Origin: Avichristensenella sp031549105
Lineage (GTDB): Bacteria; Bacillota; Clostridia; Christensenellales; Aristaeellaceae
Length of the DNA: 64,000 nt
Reading direction: 5' to 3'
NCBI GenBank assembly: GCA_031549105.1
Contig: JAVBQK010000069.1
Location: 62,001-126,000 of the forward strand
Shown here piece after piece: positions 34,031 to 42,302 of the stretch; the stretch's first letter is position 1, and each line of letters starts with the position of its first letter. The notes beneath the pieces are model-generated. The model ran no database searches and was not told the DNA's origin. It saw only the letters and a program-made list of their open reading frames with translations. A program made the position numbers and the translations under genes.

Positions 34031-35818
34031 CTAGCCATCCTGCGCCTGGAGCATGCGCCATAGCGTCGTCCTGCTAATCCCCAGCGACTCTGCTGTCGCG
34101 CTTTGGTTCCCGTCATTCTCCTCAAGGGCTTGGCGGATTGCCAGCATCTCCACTTCTTTCATGGTTTTCCCCTGGAGTGCCTCATGCAGCGAGCGGCTCG
34201 TTTTTTGCGGATGCAGCTTGCTTTCCCGGCTCAAAAGGTGTTGCACGCTTTCGCCGGTGATATACGCCCCTTTTGCGAGAAACACCAGCTCGCGCAAAAT
34301 GCGCTTAAACTGAGCGTAATTCTCCGGCCAATCATAGCTTTCCAACCGCTTCATGGCCTCCGGCTCCAGACCAACGACTTCCCTTGCATTCCGCATGTTG
34401 AGCAGGCTGATGTAGAGGCTTGCCAAATGCGGAATGTCCGCTTTATGCTCCCGCAGCGGGGAAAGCGGCATGATGATACACCCAAACCAATTGAGCAGCT
34501 GCTGGTAGCGCTGTGAAAGTGCTGCCTGATCGGCAACCGCGCAGGAAAAAAGCAGCTTGTTTCGCTGGAAAAAACGCGTATCATGAATGGTCATGAACAG
34601 CTGTGCGTACTGTTCGTCGGTCAAATCCTCTATGTGCTGGAAATGCAGCGTGATTCCAAGGCTGGTTAAGGGGGAATTATCGCTTCCCATCAAATGGGCC
34701 CACCCCTTCTGCTGGAGAAGCGTGCAGTCAATCAGGCACAGCGGCGCGTTTTGATATTTACCCCTTCCATAAATCAGCTGGGCCATTTGGTTGATACCGG
34801 TACCCTCTTCGCCAATCACCATCAACGGTGAATCACTCGTCGCATACAGATCATACGCCTGAGAAGTGGCTGACTGCGTTACGCCGTAAAAGCTGTTGAA
34901 AAACTGATCCATTACATCTTCTTTGTTCATATAGCGAATGCCGCTTTTTTCAAGCGAGGGGCGGCAATTGCCGGGCTGTATGGTGAACATAGCATAACGC
35001 TTTTCGCTCACTTCAATCGCTTGACAGTCTACCAGGTATTGCTGTTTGTCCGCGGCGATGGCAATGCGTTTGCTGCCCTCCTGCATGTTTTCGCAGTGTG
35101 TCGCTCTGATGCGCTTCTCCACCGTTTCCGGCAGGGGAATGCGGGTCGTACGGAAGGCTTCGCCGCCATCTTCTCCAACAACAACAGTATCGCAGGAATG
35201 AGCGCCCAGGATAGCCTCCAAAAGCTGCGAACGTTCGCGAAACGCAAGGAACTGCCGGCTTGTGCTTACCGCATGGTGCAGCGCCGCTACCACGCTTTCG
35301 ACCCCTGATGTGATCAGGAGCGCGGGGATGCCGTACTCATGTGCCAGGGAGTTTGTGATCATGTCGCATAGCACCATCTGGCATCCCTCTGCCGCCAGCT
35401 TCTTCAGGGTTTTCCGCGCTTCTTCCTCATTATGGATCGTGTATTGTTTTATGTCGTACTGAAGAATATCACACAGCACATGGGCACTTCGCGTAATGGC
35501 TGGAAAGCCCACAATCACATAGCGGCTATTGCTGTTCTCCGCCAAACGGATGGACCTGAGAATATCGTATATGGTCAGCTCAATTTCTACAACCGGCAGG
35601 CGGCTTTTTTCCCGGATCAGTTCCGCCGTACCCCCGCGGGAGAGAATCACATCGAACTCCTGCGCGGTATATCGCGCCGCGATTTCCGCGCCAAGCTCCA
35701 GATCGCCGACATACACCGTCAGCTTGACATCGGTCATGCTGGCCGCGGCCTGGAGCATCAGATTCCGCATGCCTTCGTAAGGGGCAATGCCCAGTACCTT
35801 GGAGATTGCCAAATGCAC
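34031..35818 (-). CDS. PrpR-N/Fis-type regulator with degenerate AAA+ domain
   Basis: A 595-residue regulator. Residues 1-195 resemble the PrpR_N sensor (DVILSRGGTAELIRE, VVEIELTIYDILRSI, YTIHNEEEARKTLKKLAAEGC). The centre is a sigma-54 activator-like AAA+ fold whose motifs have decayed: Walker A is GEEGTGIN (Lys replaced by Ile342), Walker B is LHFQHIEDL, and no GAFTGA loop is seen. LREHKADIPHLASLYI and a C-terminal Fis helix-turn-helix (GNQSATAESLGISRTTLWRML) are kept. It therefore probably works with sigma-A. Divergent from the acid-sugar operon, which it likely controls. Confidence 0.85.
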   Translation of the reverse strand: MHLAISKVLGIAPYEGMRNLMLQAAASMTDVKLTVYVGDLELGAEIAARYTAQEFDVILSRGGTAELIREKSRLPVVEIELTIYDILRSIRLAENSNSRYVIVGFPAITRSAHVLCDILQYDIKQYTIHNEEEARKTLKKLAAEGCQMVLCDMITNSLAHEYGIPALLITSGVESVVAALHHAVSTSRQFLAFRERSQLLEAILGAHSCDTVVVGEDGGEAFRTTRIPLPETVEKRIRATHCENMQEGSKRIAIAADKQQYLVDCQAIEVSEKRYAMFTIQPGNCRPSLEKSGIRYMNKEDVMDQFFNSFYGVTQSATSQAYDLYATSDSPLMVIGEEGTGINQMAQLIYGRGKYQNAPLCLIDCTLLQQKGWAHLMGSDNSPLTSLGITLHFQHIEDLTDEQYAQLFMTIHDTRFFQRNKLLFSCAVADQAALSQRYQQLLNWFGCIIMPLSPLREHKADIPHLASLYISLLNMRNAREVVGLEPEAMKRLESYDWPENYAQFKRILRELVFLAKGAYITGESVQHLLSRESKLHPQKTSRSLHEALQGKTMKEVEMLAIRQALEENDGNQSATAESLGISRTTLWRMLQAQDG

Positions 35819-35857
35819 CGCTCCTTCCCGGCCTTAATGAGGACTGTCTCACTTCCA

Positions 35858-35886
35858 ATCATATCAGGCCGCATTCCGAGAATCAA
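35858..35886 (-). promoter_or_regulatory. promoter of the PrpR-type regulator
   Basis: Minus strand: TTGATT (35886-35881), 17 bases, TATGAT (35863-35858). Confidence 0.6.
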
Positions 35887-35942
35887 CCCTCCGCCTGTTT
35901 CATATTTAAACATTTTTCCGCAAGAATGTACGAATTTGTGTA

Positions 35943-35971
35943 TTGAACCGATGCTCCCGTTTTGTTAAGAT
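35943..35971 (+). promoter_or_regulatory. promoter of the acid-sugar operon
   Basis: TTGAAC (35943-35948), 17 bases, TAAGAT (35966-35971). It is weak, as expected for an activated promoter. Confidence 0.5.
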
Positions 35972-35972
35972 A

Positions 35973-36050
35973 AATGCAACAATCATGTTTTGTGCAGGTT
36001 AACACTAGGGAACGAGGTGCATCCCTTTGTTTGTTTCAAAATGCAACAAT
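35973..36050 (+). promoter_or_regulatory. direct repeat, possible regulator site
   Basis: AAATGCAACAAT occurs at 35973-35984 and again at 36039-36050. T-rich sequence (ccgttttgtt / ccctttgttt) precedes each copy by a similar distance. The first copy directly follows the -10 element; the second overlaps the start of the kinase gene. Confidence 0.4.
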
Positions 36051-37295
36051 ACGAAACTAGCGGTTATTTCAGATGACATCACAGGCGCTTTGGATACCGG
36101 CGTCCAGTTCTACGCGCAGGGCGCGTCTGTTAAAGTTTTAACCCCTGCACGCCTGCGCACGCATATGGCGCAGACGGATGTGCTGGTGATTGATGCGGAA
36201 ACAAGGCATTCCTCCCCTGACGAAACGTATGAAACAACCCTGTGCCTGTCCAAGTGGGCAATGGAGCAAAAGATTCCGCATCTCTACATCAAAACGGATT
36301 CCGGCCTGCGGGGGCATATCGGCATGGCGCTTAAGGCAGCGCTTGATGCGACGGGATACCGCCTGGCGGCATTTGCCCCGGCCTATCCGGACATGGAACG
36401 CATTACCAGGAACGGGCAGCAGCTGATCAATGGCATCCCCATTCAGGACAGCGTGTTCAGTCAGGACGTGTACGATCCGGTCCATGCATCCCATATTCGG
36501 GATATGATTGAGCCGTGTGGGCTTCAGGCGCAGGAGTGCGCGAGAAATCAGCCCTATGCCACCCAGGCGGAGACCCCCACCGTAGCCATTTTTGATGTGG
36601 AAGAGAACGCGGATTTTGAACGGATTACGCGGCACCTCGAAGCCAACGACCAACTTCAGGTAACCGCCGGCTGCGCCGCGTTTGCGGCAGCGCTTCACCC
36701 AGCGATCGGTCTGCCCGCGCGACGGCAGAACCCACCCCGCATCACCGGGCCTCTGCTGGTCATATGCGGAAGCCTCAACCCCATTACCCGCAGCCAGATG
36801 GAATACGGTGAGCAACTCGGATACACGCGCCTGACCTTTTCTTTGCAGCAGATGCTGGATGATGCGTATCTGAACACACCGGATGGGCGGATATGGCTGG
36901 AATCCATCCAGACCCTCTTCCGCAAGCAGACCACCATCCTGATCGATACGGGCCTGGAACCATCCAGAAACGCAGCGCCAGACGCCCCTCCAGTCCCTGC
37001 CGAGGATTTCCGCAACAGCATTACCCGGCAGCTTGGCAAGCTAGCGCTTCGGCTAATTGAAATGGAAGAAGCCAGCGCATATACCCCCATGATCATCGGG
37101 GGCGATACATTGATGGGCTTTCTGGACCAGATTGATCACCCCGATATCCTGCTGGAGGGCGAAGTTGCGGCGGGCGTGGTGGTATTCTCCATTGCGGTCC
37201 ATGGCAAGGAGGTTCGCATGCTGTCCAAAAGCGGAGGGTTTGGCAAGCGGACGCTGCTTGAAGATATTGTTACAAACGGCGTGTCTGTGAGGTGA
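36027..37295 (+). CDS. four-carbon acid sugar kinase (DUF1537)
   Basis: A 422-residue kinase of the OtnK/DtnK/DenK type, which phosphorylates threonate, erythronate or related acids at the 4-position. The N-terminal domain has VISDDITGALDTGVQFYAQG and VIDAETRHSSPDETYE; KTDSGLRGHIG is the substrate-binding loop; the C-terminal nucleotide-binding part has ITGPLLVICGSLNPITRSQ and MIIGGDTLMGFL. TTG at 36027 with CGAGGTG upstream is the likely start. First gene of a 12.9 kb co-directional run. Which acid it uses cannot be told from sequence. Confidence 0.9.
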   Translation: MFVSKCNNTKLAVISDDITGALDTGVQFYAQGASVKVLTPARLRTHMAQTDVLVIDAETRHSSPDETYETTLCLSKWAMEQKIPHLYIKTDSGLRGHIGMALKAALDATGYRLAAFAPAYPDMERITRNGQQLINGIPIQDSVFSQDVYDPVHASHIRDMIEPCGLQAQECARNQPYATQAETPTVAIFDVEENADFERITRHLEANDQLQVTAGCAAFAAALHPAIGLPARRQNPPRITGPLLVICGSLNPITRSQMEYGEQLGYTRLTFSLQQMLDDAYLNTPDGRIWLESIQTLFRKQTTILIDTGLEPSRNAAPDAPPVPAEDFRNSITRQLGKLALRLIEMEEASAYTPMIIGGDTLMGFLDQIDHPDILLEGEVAAGVVVFSIAVHGKEVRMLSKSGGFGKRTLLEDIVTNGVSVR

Positions 37296-37300
37296 GCGGC

Positions 37301-38443
37301 ATGTTTTCCAGTCGAATGCCGGGTGCGGTGTATTGCGGCGAAGGCGCCATAGAGCAGCTGTCCATTCTCTGCGCAGGCGCGAAGAAGGCGGCGGTCTTTT
37401 CCGATCGTGGCGTGATGCAATCGGGCGTACTGGATAAACCGATGCAAGTCCTGGGCGCTGCGGGCATCCGGACAGAGCTGCTTTGTGATTTGCCCGCGGA
37501 GCCGGATTACCATCAAGCCCAGGCAGCCGCAGGGCGTTTTCGTGATTGCGGCGCTGACTTGATCATCGGCATCGGCGGCGGAAGCGTGATGGATATTGCT
37601 AAGCTGTGCTCCATCACCGCATCCGGACAGTGTACCGTCAGGGAGCTCATCCAAAACCCCGGCCTCGGACGCAAAACCGTCCGCAGCATCATGATCCCAA
37701 CCACGGCCGGAACGGGCGCGGAGGCCACCCCCAATGCCATTGTCGCGGTGCCCGAGGATGCGATGAAGGTGGGCATCGTGTGCGACGAATTGATTCCAAG
37801 CGCCGTCATCCTGGACGGAGAAATGATTCGCCATTTGCCCCGCGGCATTGCCGCATCCACGGGAGTCGATGCACTCTGCCACGCTATCGAGTGCTTTACA
37901 TCCAGGAAAGCGACGCCTTTTAGCAACCTCTACGCGCTGGAAGCCATCAAGCTGATTTTCGCCAATATCGAAAAGGCTTGCCTGGATTCACAGGCCATTG
38001 AAAGCAAAAACGCGATGCTGCTGGCCGCCTTTTACGGCGGGGCCGCCATCACCTGTTCGGGCACTACGGCAGTGCATGCCCTATCTTACCCGCTCGGCGG
38101 CATGTTTCATGTTCCCCATGGCGTGGCGAACGCGATGCTGCTTTTGCCGGTTATGCGCTTCAACGCTGCAAACTGCCGGGAAGAGCTGTCAGTGATCTAT
38201 GGCGCGCTGGGCCAAGTAGGCGCGCAGAGCGACGGCGAAAAGGCGGAGTGGGTGCTACGCGAGATAGATCGCATCGTCCATGCCCTTTCCATCACAGATT
38301 GTTTACAAAAGTACGGGATCGGAGAGGACGACCTGAATCGTCTTGTAGAGGGCGCTATGTCCGTGCAGCGTCTGTTGCAAAACAACAAGCGTCCTGTAGC
38401 CCCGGAGGATGCAAGGCACTTGTACCGCCAACTGTTGGCCTGA
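37301..38443 (+). CDS. iron-containing alcohol dehydrogenase family protein
   Basis: A 380-residue group III dehydrogenase. The NAD-binding GIGGGSVMDIAKL and TAGTGAEATPNAIV loops, and the metal ligands in TGVDALCHAIECF and HVPHGVANAM, are present. ATG 37301 (GAGGTG just before it) is preferred; GTG 37292 overlaps the kinase stop by 4 bases and would add 3 residues. In this context it probably oxidises or reduces a hydroxy acid or aldehyde of the same pathway. Confidence 0.9.
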   Translation: MFSSRMPGAVYCGEGAIEQLSILCAGAKKAAVFSDRGVMQSGVLDKPMQVLGAAGIRTELLCDLPAEPDYHQAQAAAGRFRDCGADLIIGIGGGSVMDIAKLCSITASGQCTVRELIQNPGLGRKTVRSIMIPTTAGTGAEATPNAIVAVPEDAMKVGIVCDELIPSAVILDGEMIRHLPRGIAASTGVDALCHAIECFTSRKATPFSNLYALEAIKLIFANIEKACLDSQAIESKNAMLLAAFYGGAAITCSGTTAVHALSYPLGGMFHVPHGVANAMLLLPVMRFNAANCREELSVIYGALGQVGAQSDGEKAEWVLREIDRIVHALSITDCLQKYGIGEDDLNRLVEGAMSVQRLLQNNKRPVAPEDARHLYRQLLA

Positions 38444-38457
38444 GGAGGTAGGCAAGC

Positions 38458-39351
38458 ATGCAGAAAATACGTGGCCTGATCGTTCCGGTTCTCACGCCGT
38501 TCCTGGCGGATGAAACGATTCATGAACAGGCGTTGCGGGATCAAATTGAGCGAATGATTGCAGCGGGCGTGCATGGAATCTTTCCGCTGGGAACCACGGG
38601 AGAGGCGTACATCCTTTCCGAAGCGGAAAAGGAAGCCATATTGGAGATCTCCGTAGATCAGGTGCGCAGGCGCGTTCCCGTCTATGCGGGCACCGGCTGC
38701 ATCTCTACGCGCGACACCATCCGCCTGTCGCGCCGCGCGGCGCAGATCGGCGCGGATGTGCTGTCCGTGATTACCCCTTCTTTCGTCGCGGCTTCCCAGA
38801 ATGAACTTTACGAGCATTACAAGGCGGTAGCGCAAAGCGTGGATTTGCCGATCTTGCTGTACAACATCCCTGCCCGGACAGGCAATGCGCTGACGCCCGC
38901 AACGGTGGAGCGCCTCAGCCACATTGAAAACATCGCCGGTGCCAAGGATTCCAGCGGCAGCTTTGACAATATTTTGCAGTACATTGAGCGCACGAAAGAG
39001 AGAGACTTTGTCGTTCTATCCGGCAACGATTCCCTCATTCTCTGGACTCTGCTCGCCGGGGGAACGGGCGGCATCGCCGGGTGCGCAAATGTATGCCCCA
39101 AAACCCTGGTTGCAATTTACGATCGGTACATAGCCGGGGATTTGGAAGGCGCGCGGCAGGCACAGGACAGCATCCGCGTGCTTCGTGATTGCTTCAAGTT
39201 CGGCAACTCCAACGCCGTTATCAAGGCCGCCATGGAGATGCTTGAGTATCCGGTAGGCAAATGCCGCGCACCTTTTCATCTGCTTTCGGATGAGGCAGTG
39301 GCGGCTGTCCGCGGCGCTTTGGATGAGATGGCGGCCAAGGGGGTTTGCTAA
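38458..39351 (+). CDS. DapA/NanA-family lyase (class I aldolase)
   Basis: A 297-residue TIM-barrel member of the dihydrodipicolinate synthase/N-acetylneuraminate lyase superfamily. GTTGEAYILS is the carboxylate-binding loop, YNIPARTGN gives the catalytic Tyr, and GAKDSSGSF gives the Schiff-base Lys. In a catabolic operon such enzymes usually cleave or dehydrate 2-keto-3-deoxy acids rather than make lysine precursors. AGGAGGT precedes the ATG. Confidence 0.9.
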   Translation: MQKIRGLIVPVLTPFLADETIHEQALRDQIERMIAAGVHGIFPLGTTGEAYILSEAEKEAILEISVDQVRRRVPVYAGTGCISTRDTIRLSRRAAQIGADVLSVITPSFVAASQNELYEHYKAVAQSVDLPILLYNIPARTGNALTPATVERLSHIENIAGAKDSSGSFDNILQYIERTKERDFVVLSGNDSLILWTLLAGGTGGIAGCANVCPKTLVAIYDRYIAGDLEGARQAQDSIRVLRDCFKFGNSNAVIKAAMEMLEYPVGKCRAPFHLLSDEAVAAVRGALDEMAAKGVC

Positions 39352-40386
39352 ATGAAGCCGATCATTGGCATTACAATGGGAGACCCCGCGTCGATTGGCC
39401 CGGAACTGTGCATCCGCGTTCTGGCCGATCCGGGCGTCTACGAGGAATGCCGCCCTTTGGTGATCGGCGACAGCCCAATCCTCGCGCGGGCCATGGCCAT
39501 TCCCGGCATGCCGCAACTGACGATCCATGCAGTGGACCGCGTGGACAAGGCCCTCTTCACCCCGGGCACACTGGATGTGCTGGATATGCGCTGCTGCACA
39601 GCGGATGATGTGCCCTATGGCAAAATCAGCCCCAAGGCAGGTGAGGCCGCGTTCCGCTACGTGAAGAAAGCAATCGACATGGCCACGGAAGGGCTGGTGG
39701 ACGCAACAGTCACCAATGCACTTAACAAAGAAGCGCTGAATCTGGCGGGCCATCATTTTTCGGGCCATACGGAGATTTACGCACACTATACCGGCACAGC
39801 GCGATATGCCATGATGCTGGCGCACGATGCCCTACGCGTCGTGCATGTATCCACCCATGTGTCGCTGCGGGAAGCCGTTGACCGGGTGAAAAAAGAGCGT
39901 GTGCTGGAAGTGATTCGCATCGCGCACAAAGCTTGCGTGGATATGGGGATAGACAGCCCCCGGATTGGCGTAGCCGCGCTGAACCCGCACGCCGGCGAAG
40001 GCGGCTTGTTTGGGCGGGAGGAGATCGATGAGATCATGCCCGCCATTGAAGCGGCACGTGCGGAGGGCATGGACGCGATCGGCCCGATTCCGCCGGACAC
40101 CGTGTTTTCCAAGGCGCGCGGCGGTTGGTATGATATCGTCGTCGCCATGTACCACGATCAGGGGCATATCCCGCTAAAGCTGGTGGGCTTTGTCTATGAC
40201 CAGGCACTTGCGAAGTGGCAGAGCGTGAGCGGCGTCAACATCACGCTAGGGCTGCCGATCATCCGCGTTTCCGTCGATCATGGTACCGCGTTTGACCAGG
40301 CCGGATGCGGAACGGCCAGCGAAATTAGCCTGCGCAGTGCCATCGCCTATGCTGTTCAGTTCGCCATGGCGCGGCAGCGTCCGTAA
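39352..40386 (+). CDS. PdxA-family dehydrogenase (4-phospho-hydroxyacid, PdxA2 type)
   Basis: A 344-residue member of the 4-hydroxythreonine-4-phosphate dehydrogenase family: GITMGDPASIGPE at the N-terminus, VTNALNKEALNLAGHHFSGHTEIYAH with metal His, GVAALNPHAGEGGLFGREE, and VAMYHDQGHIPLKL. Next to a DUF1537 kinase, PdxA2 enzymes oxidise and decarboxylate 4-phospho-threonate or -erythronate to dihydroxyacetone phosphate; I infer that role, not vitamin B6 synthesis. Its ATG follows the lyase stop directly (TAAATG). Confidence 0.9.
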   Translation: MKPIIGITMGDPASIGPELCIRVLADPGVYEECRPLVIGDSPILARAMAIPGMPQLTIHAVDRVDKALFTPGTLDVLDMRCCTADDVPYGKISPKAGEAAFRYVKKAIDMATEGLVDATVTNALNKEALNLAGHHFSGHTEIYAHYTGTARYAMMLAHDALRVVHVSTHVSLREAVDRVKKERVLEVIRIAHKACVDMGIDSPRIGVAALNPHAGEGGLFGREEIDEIMPAIEAARAEGMDAIGPIPPDTVFSKARGGWYDIVVAMYHDQGHIPLKLVGFVYDQALAKWQSVSGVNITLGLPIIRVSVDHGTAFDQAGCGTASEISLRSAIAYAVQFAMARQRP

Positions 40387-40422
40387 AGCACCATACCAAG
40401 TACACGGAGGAGGGTCCATCAG

Positions 40423-41379
40423 ATGTTTGCGCGAAAATCGGGCAAAATCAAATCAGTAGTCGCCGGACATGACATCAGGTCGCAGCTGACATTGCAAATG
40501 ATGGTGCTGCCCGCCATCCTGCTCGTGATCCTGATGTCGTATTTTCCCATGTACGGCGTCACCATTGCGTTTAAGAACTACAACATTTTCAAGGGCATTG
40601 CCAACAGCCCAATGGCAGCCAACAATGGGTTTGAGCACTTCATTGACTTCTTCAGCACTGAATCCTGCTGGCGGGTGATTGGGAACACCATCTACCTCTC
40701 CGGGCTGAAGCTGCTTTTCTGCACGTGGCCGCCCATTCTGCTGGCCGTGCTGCTCAATGAGCTGCGCAGCGCCAAGTTCATGAAGACGGTGCAGACCATG
40801 TCGTATCTGCCGCACTTCATCGGCTGGTCCATCGCATACGGCATCTTCTACAACCTGCTCAACCCCTCCAGCGGCGCAATCAATCTCTTTCTTCGCCAGG
40901 TCGGCCTGATCGACAAGAACATCAACTTCCTCGCCGAGGCGCAATACTTCCGCCCCCTGATCATTCTCACCTCCGTGTGGAAGAGCATCGGCTGGAGCTC
41001 CATCATTTACCTGGGCGTGATCTGCAACATTGACCAGGGGCTTTATGAAGCGCTGGCGATTGACGGCGGAAGGCGCTGGCAGAAGTTCCGCTACATAACC
41101 TGGCCCCATTTGCGGCCCACGTTCGCCATTCTTTTTATCCTGGAGTGTGGCAAGGTCATGTCCGGCGGCGATGGTTTTGACCAGGTGTACGCGTTTAGCA
41201 ACCCCACAAACCGCCAAGTCGGCGACATTTTGGATACCTATATCATGCGCGCAGGGTTTGAAAACGGCCGGTACTCCTACTCCGCCGCAATCGAATTGTT
41301 TAAATCCGTGCTCAACCTGTTGTTGCTGCTGCTCTCCAACCGTGTCAGCAAAGCAATGACGGACGAATCCTTGTTTTGA
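40423..41379 (+). CDS. ABC transporter permease, LplB type
   Basis: A 318-residue inner-membrane permease of the CUT1 group with six helices. FPMYGVTIAFKNYNIFKGI at the N-terminus is typical of LplB/YtcO-like permeases; EALAIDGGRRWQKFRYITWPHLRPT is the EAA loop that contacts the ATPase. GGAGGAGG lies before the ATG. It pairs with the next gene. No ATPase gene is nearby. Confidence 0.92.
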   Translation: MFARKSGKIKSVVAGHDIRSQLTLQMMVLPAILLVILMSYFPMYGVTIAFKNYNIFKGIANSPMAANNGFEHFIDFFSTESCWRVIGNTIYLSGLKLLFCTWPPILLAVLLNELRSAKFMKTVQTMSYLPHFIGWSIAYGIFYNLLNPSSGAINLFLRQVGLIDKNINFLAEAQYFRPLIILTSVWKSIGWSSIIYLGVICNIDQGLYEALAIDGGRRWQKFRYITWPHLRPTFAILFILECGKVMSGGDGFDQVYAFSNPTNRQVGDILDTYIMRAGFENGRYSYSAAIELFKSVLNLLLLLLSNRVSKAMTDESLF

Positions 41380-41393
41380 GGGAGGCGAACAAA

Positions 41394-42263
41394 ATGCGGA
41401 AGCGGAAACGAATAGAAGCATTCGACGTTGTCAACGTGGCGTTCATGTGCGTGCTTGTGTTCATCATTGTCTACCCGTTCTACTACGCGATCATCAACTC
41501 TTTCAACGCTACGCTGACCCACGGCCCGGCTTTCTTCCTGCCCTCCTCCTGGTCCGTAAGAACGTATCAGATCGTTTTGCACGATGCGACCATCGTAACG
41601 GGCTTTGTCAATTCCGTTCTGCGCACTGTGGTGGGCACAGTTTTCGGGCTTGTGATTTGCACCATGGCAGCGTATGCCTGCAGCAAATCGTACCTGAAGT
41701 TCCGCGGCCTGTACATGATCATTTTCATCATCCCAACGTTTTTCAGCGGCGGACAGATCCCCGTATACCTGAACCTGAAGAACCTGGGCCTGCTCAATAC
41801 ATTCTGGGTTTACCTAATCCCCCGGGCTTTCTCCTTTTTCTGGATGGTCATCTTGATGACCAACTTCAAAACGGTCCCCTATGAGTTGGAAGAAGCCGCA
41901 TACATCGACGGCGCGACAACGCTGAAAATCTTCTTTTCCGTCATCATGCCCATTTCGCTGCCTGCACTTGCGACGATCGCCCTCTACGCCGCCGTGTCCC
42001 AGTGGAACGCATGGTATGACACCGCATTTTACACGACCGGCAACAAGCTGATTACGCTTTCCTGGATTCTGATGCGCACCGTAAAGGAGCAGGCTTACGC
42101 GGACATGGCGAACGACATGAAGGCCTGGGAAAACAGCGGCTACAACCCGGAAGGTGTCAAGATGGCCACCATGGTCATCGCGGCCGTACCCATCGTGATG
42201 ATTTACCCCTTCCTGCAGCGCTTCTTTGTGAAGGGGCTGATGATCGGCTCTATCAAGGGATGA
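41394..42263 (+). CDS. ABC transporter permease, YtcP type
   Basis: A 289-residue second permease: IIVYPFYYAIINSFN at the N-terminus and the EAA loop ELEEAAYIDGATTLKIFFSVIMPISLP. Start 41394 has GGGAGG 7 bases upstream; a TTG at 41376 is rejected. The gene begins 14 bases after the first permease. Confidence 0.92.
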   Translation: MRKRKRIEAFDVVNVAFMCVLVFIIVYPFYYAIINSFNATLTHGPAFFLPSSWSVRTYQIVLHDATIVTGFVNSVLRTVVGTVFGLVICTMAAYACSKSYLKFRGLYMIIFIIPTFFSGGQIPVYLNLKNLGLLNTFWVYLIPRAFSFFWMVILMTNFKTVPYELEEAAYIDGATTLKIFFSVIMPISLPALATIALYAAVSQWNAWYDTAFYTTGNKLITLSWILMRTVKEQAYADMANDMKAWENSGYNPEGVKMATMVIAAVPIVMIYPFLQRFFVKGLMIGSIKG

Positions 42264-42302
42264 TCTCCCTTGCTAGCAATAATTGAGTGGGAGGAAAGAA
42301 AC

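Noticed and set aside
35860..36026. Sigma-54 (-24/-12) promoter for the acid-sugar operon
   Set aside because: No TGGCAC-N5-TTGC pattern found; a sigma-A type element fits instead.
39352..40386. Vitamin B6 biosynthesis pdxA
   Set aside because: Adjacent DUF1537 kinase and transporter indicate the PdxA2 catabolic branch; no other B6 genes are nearby.
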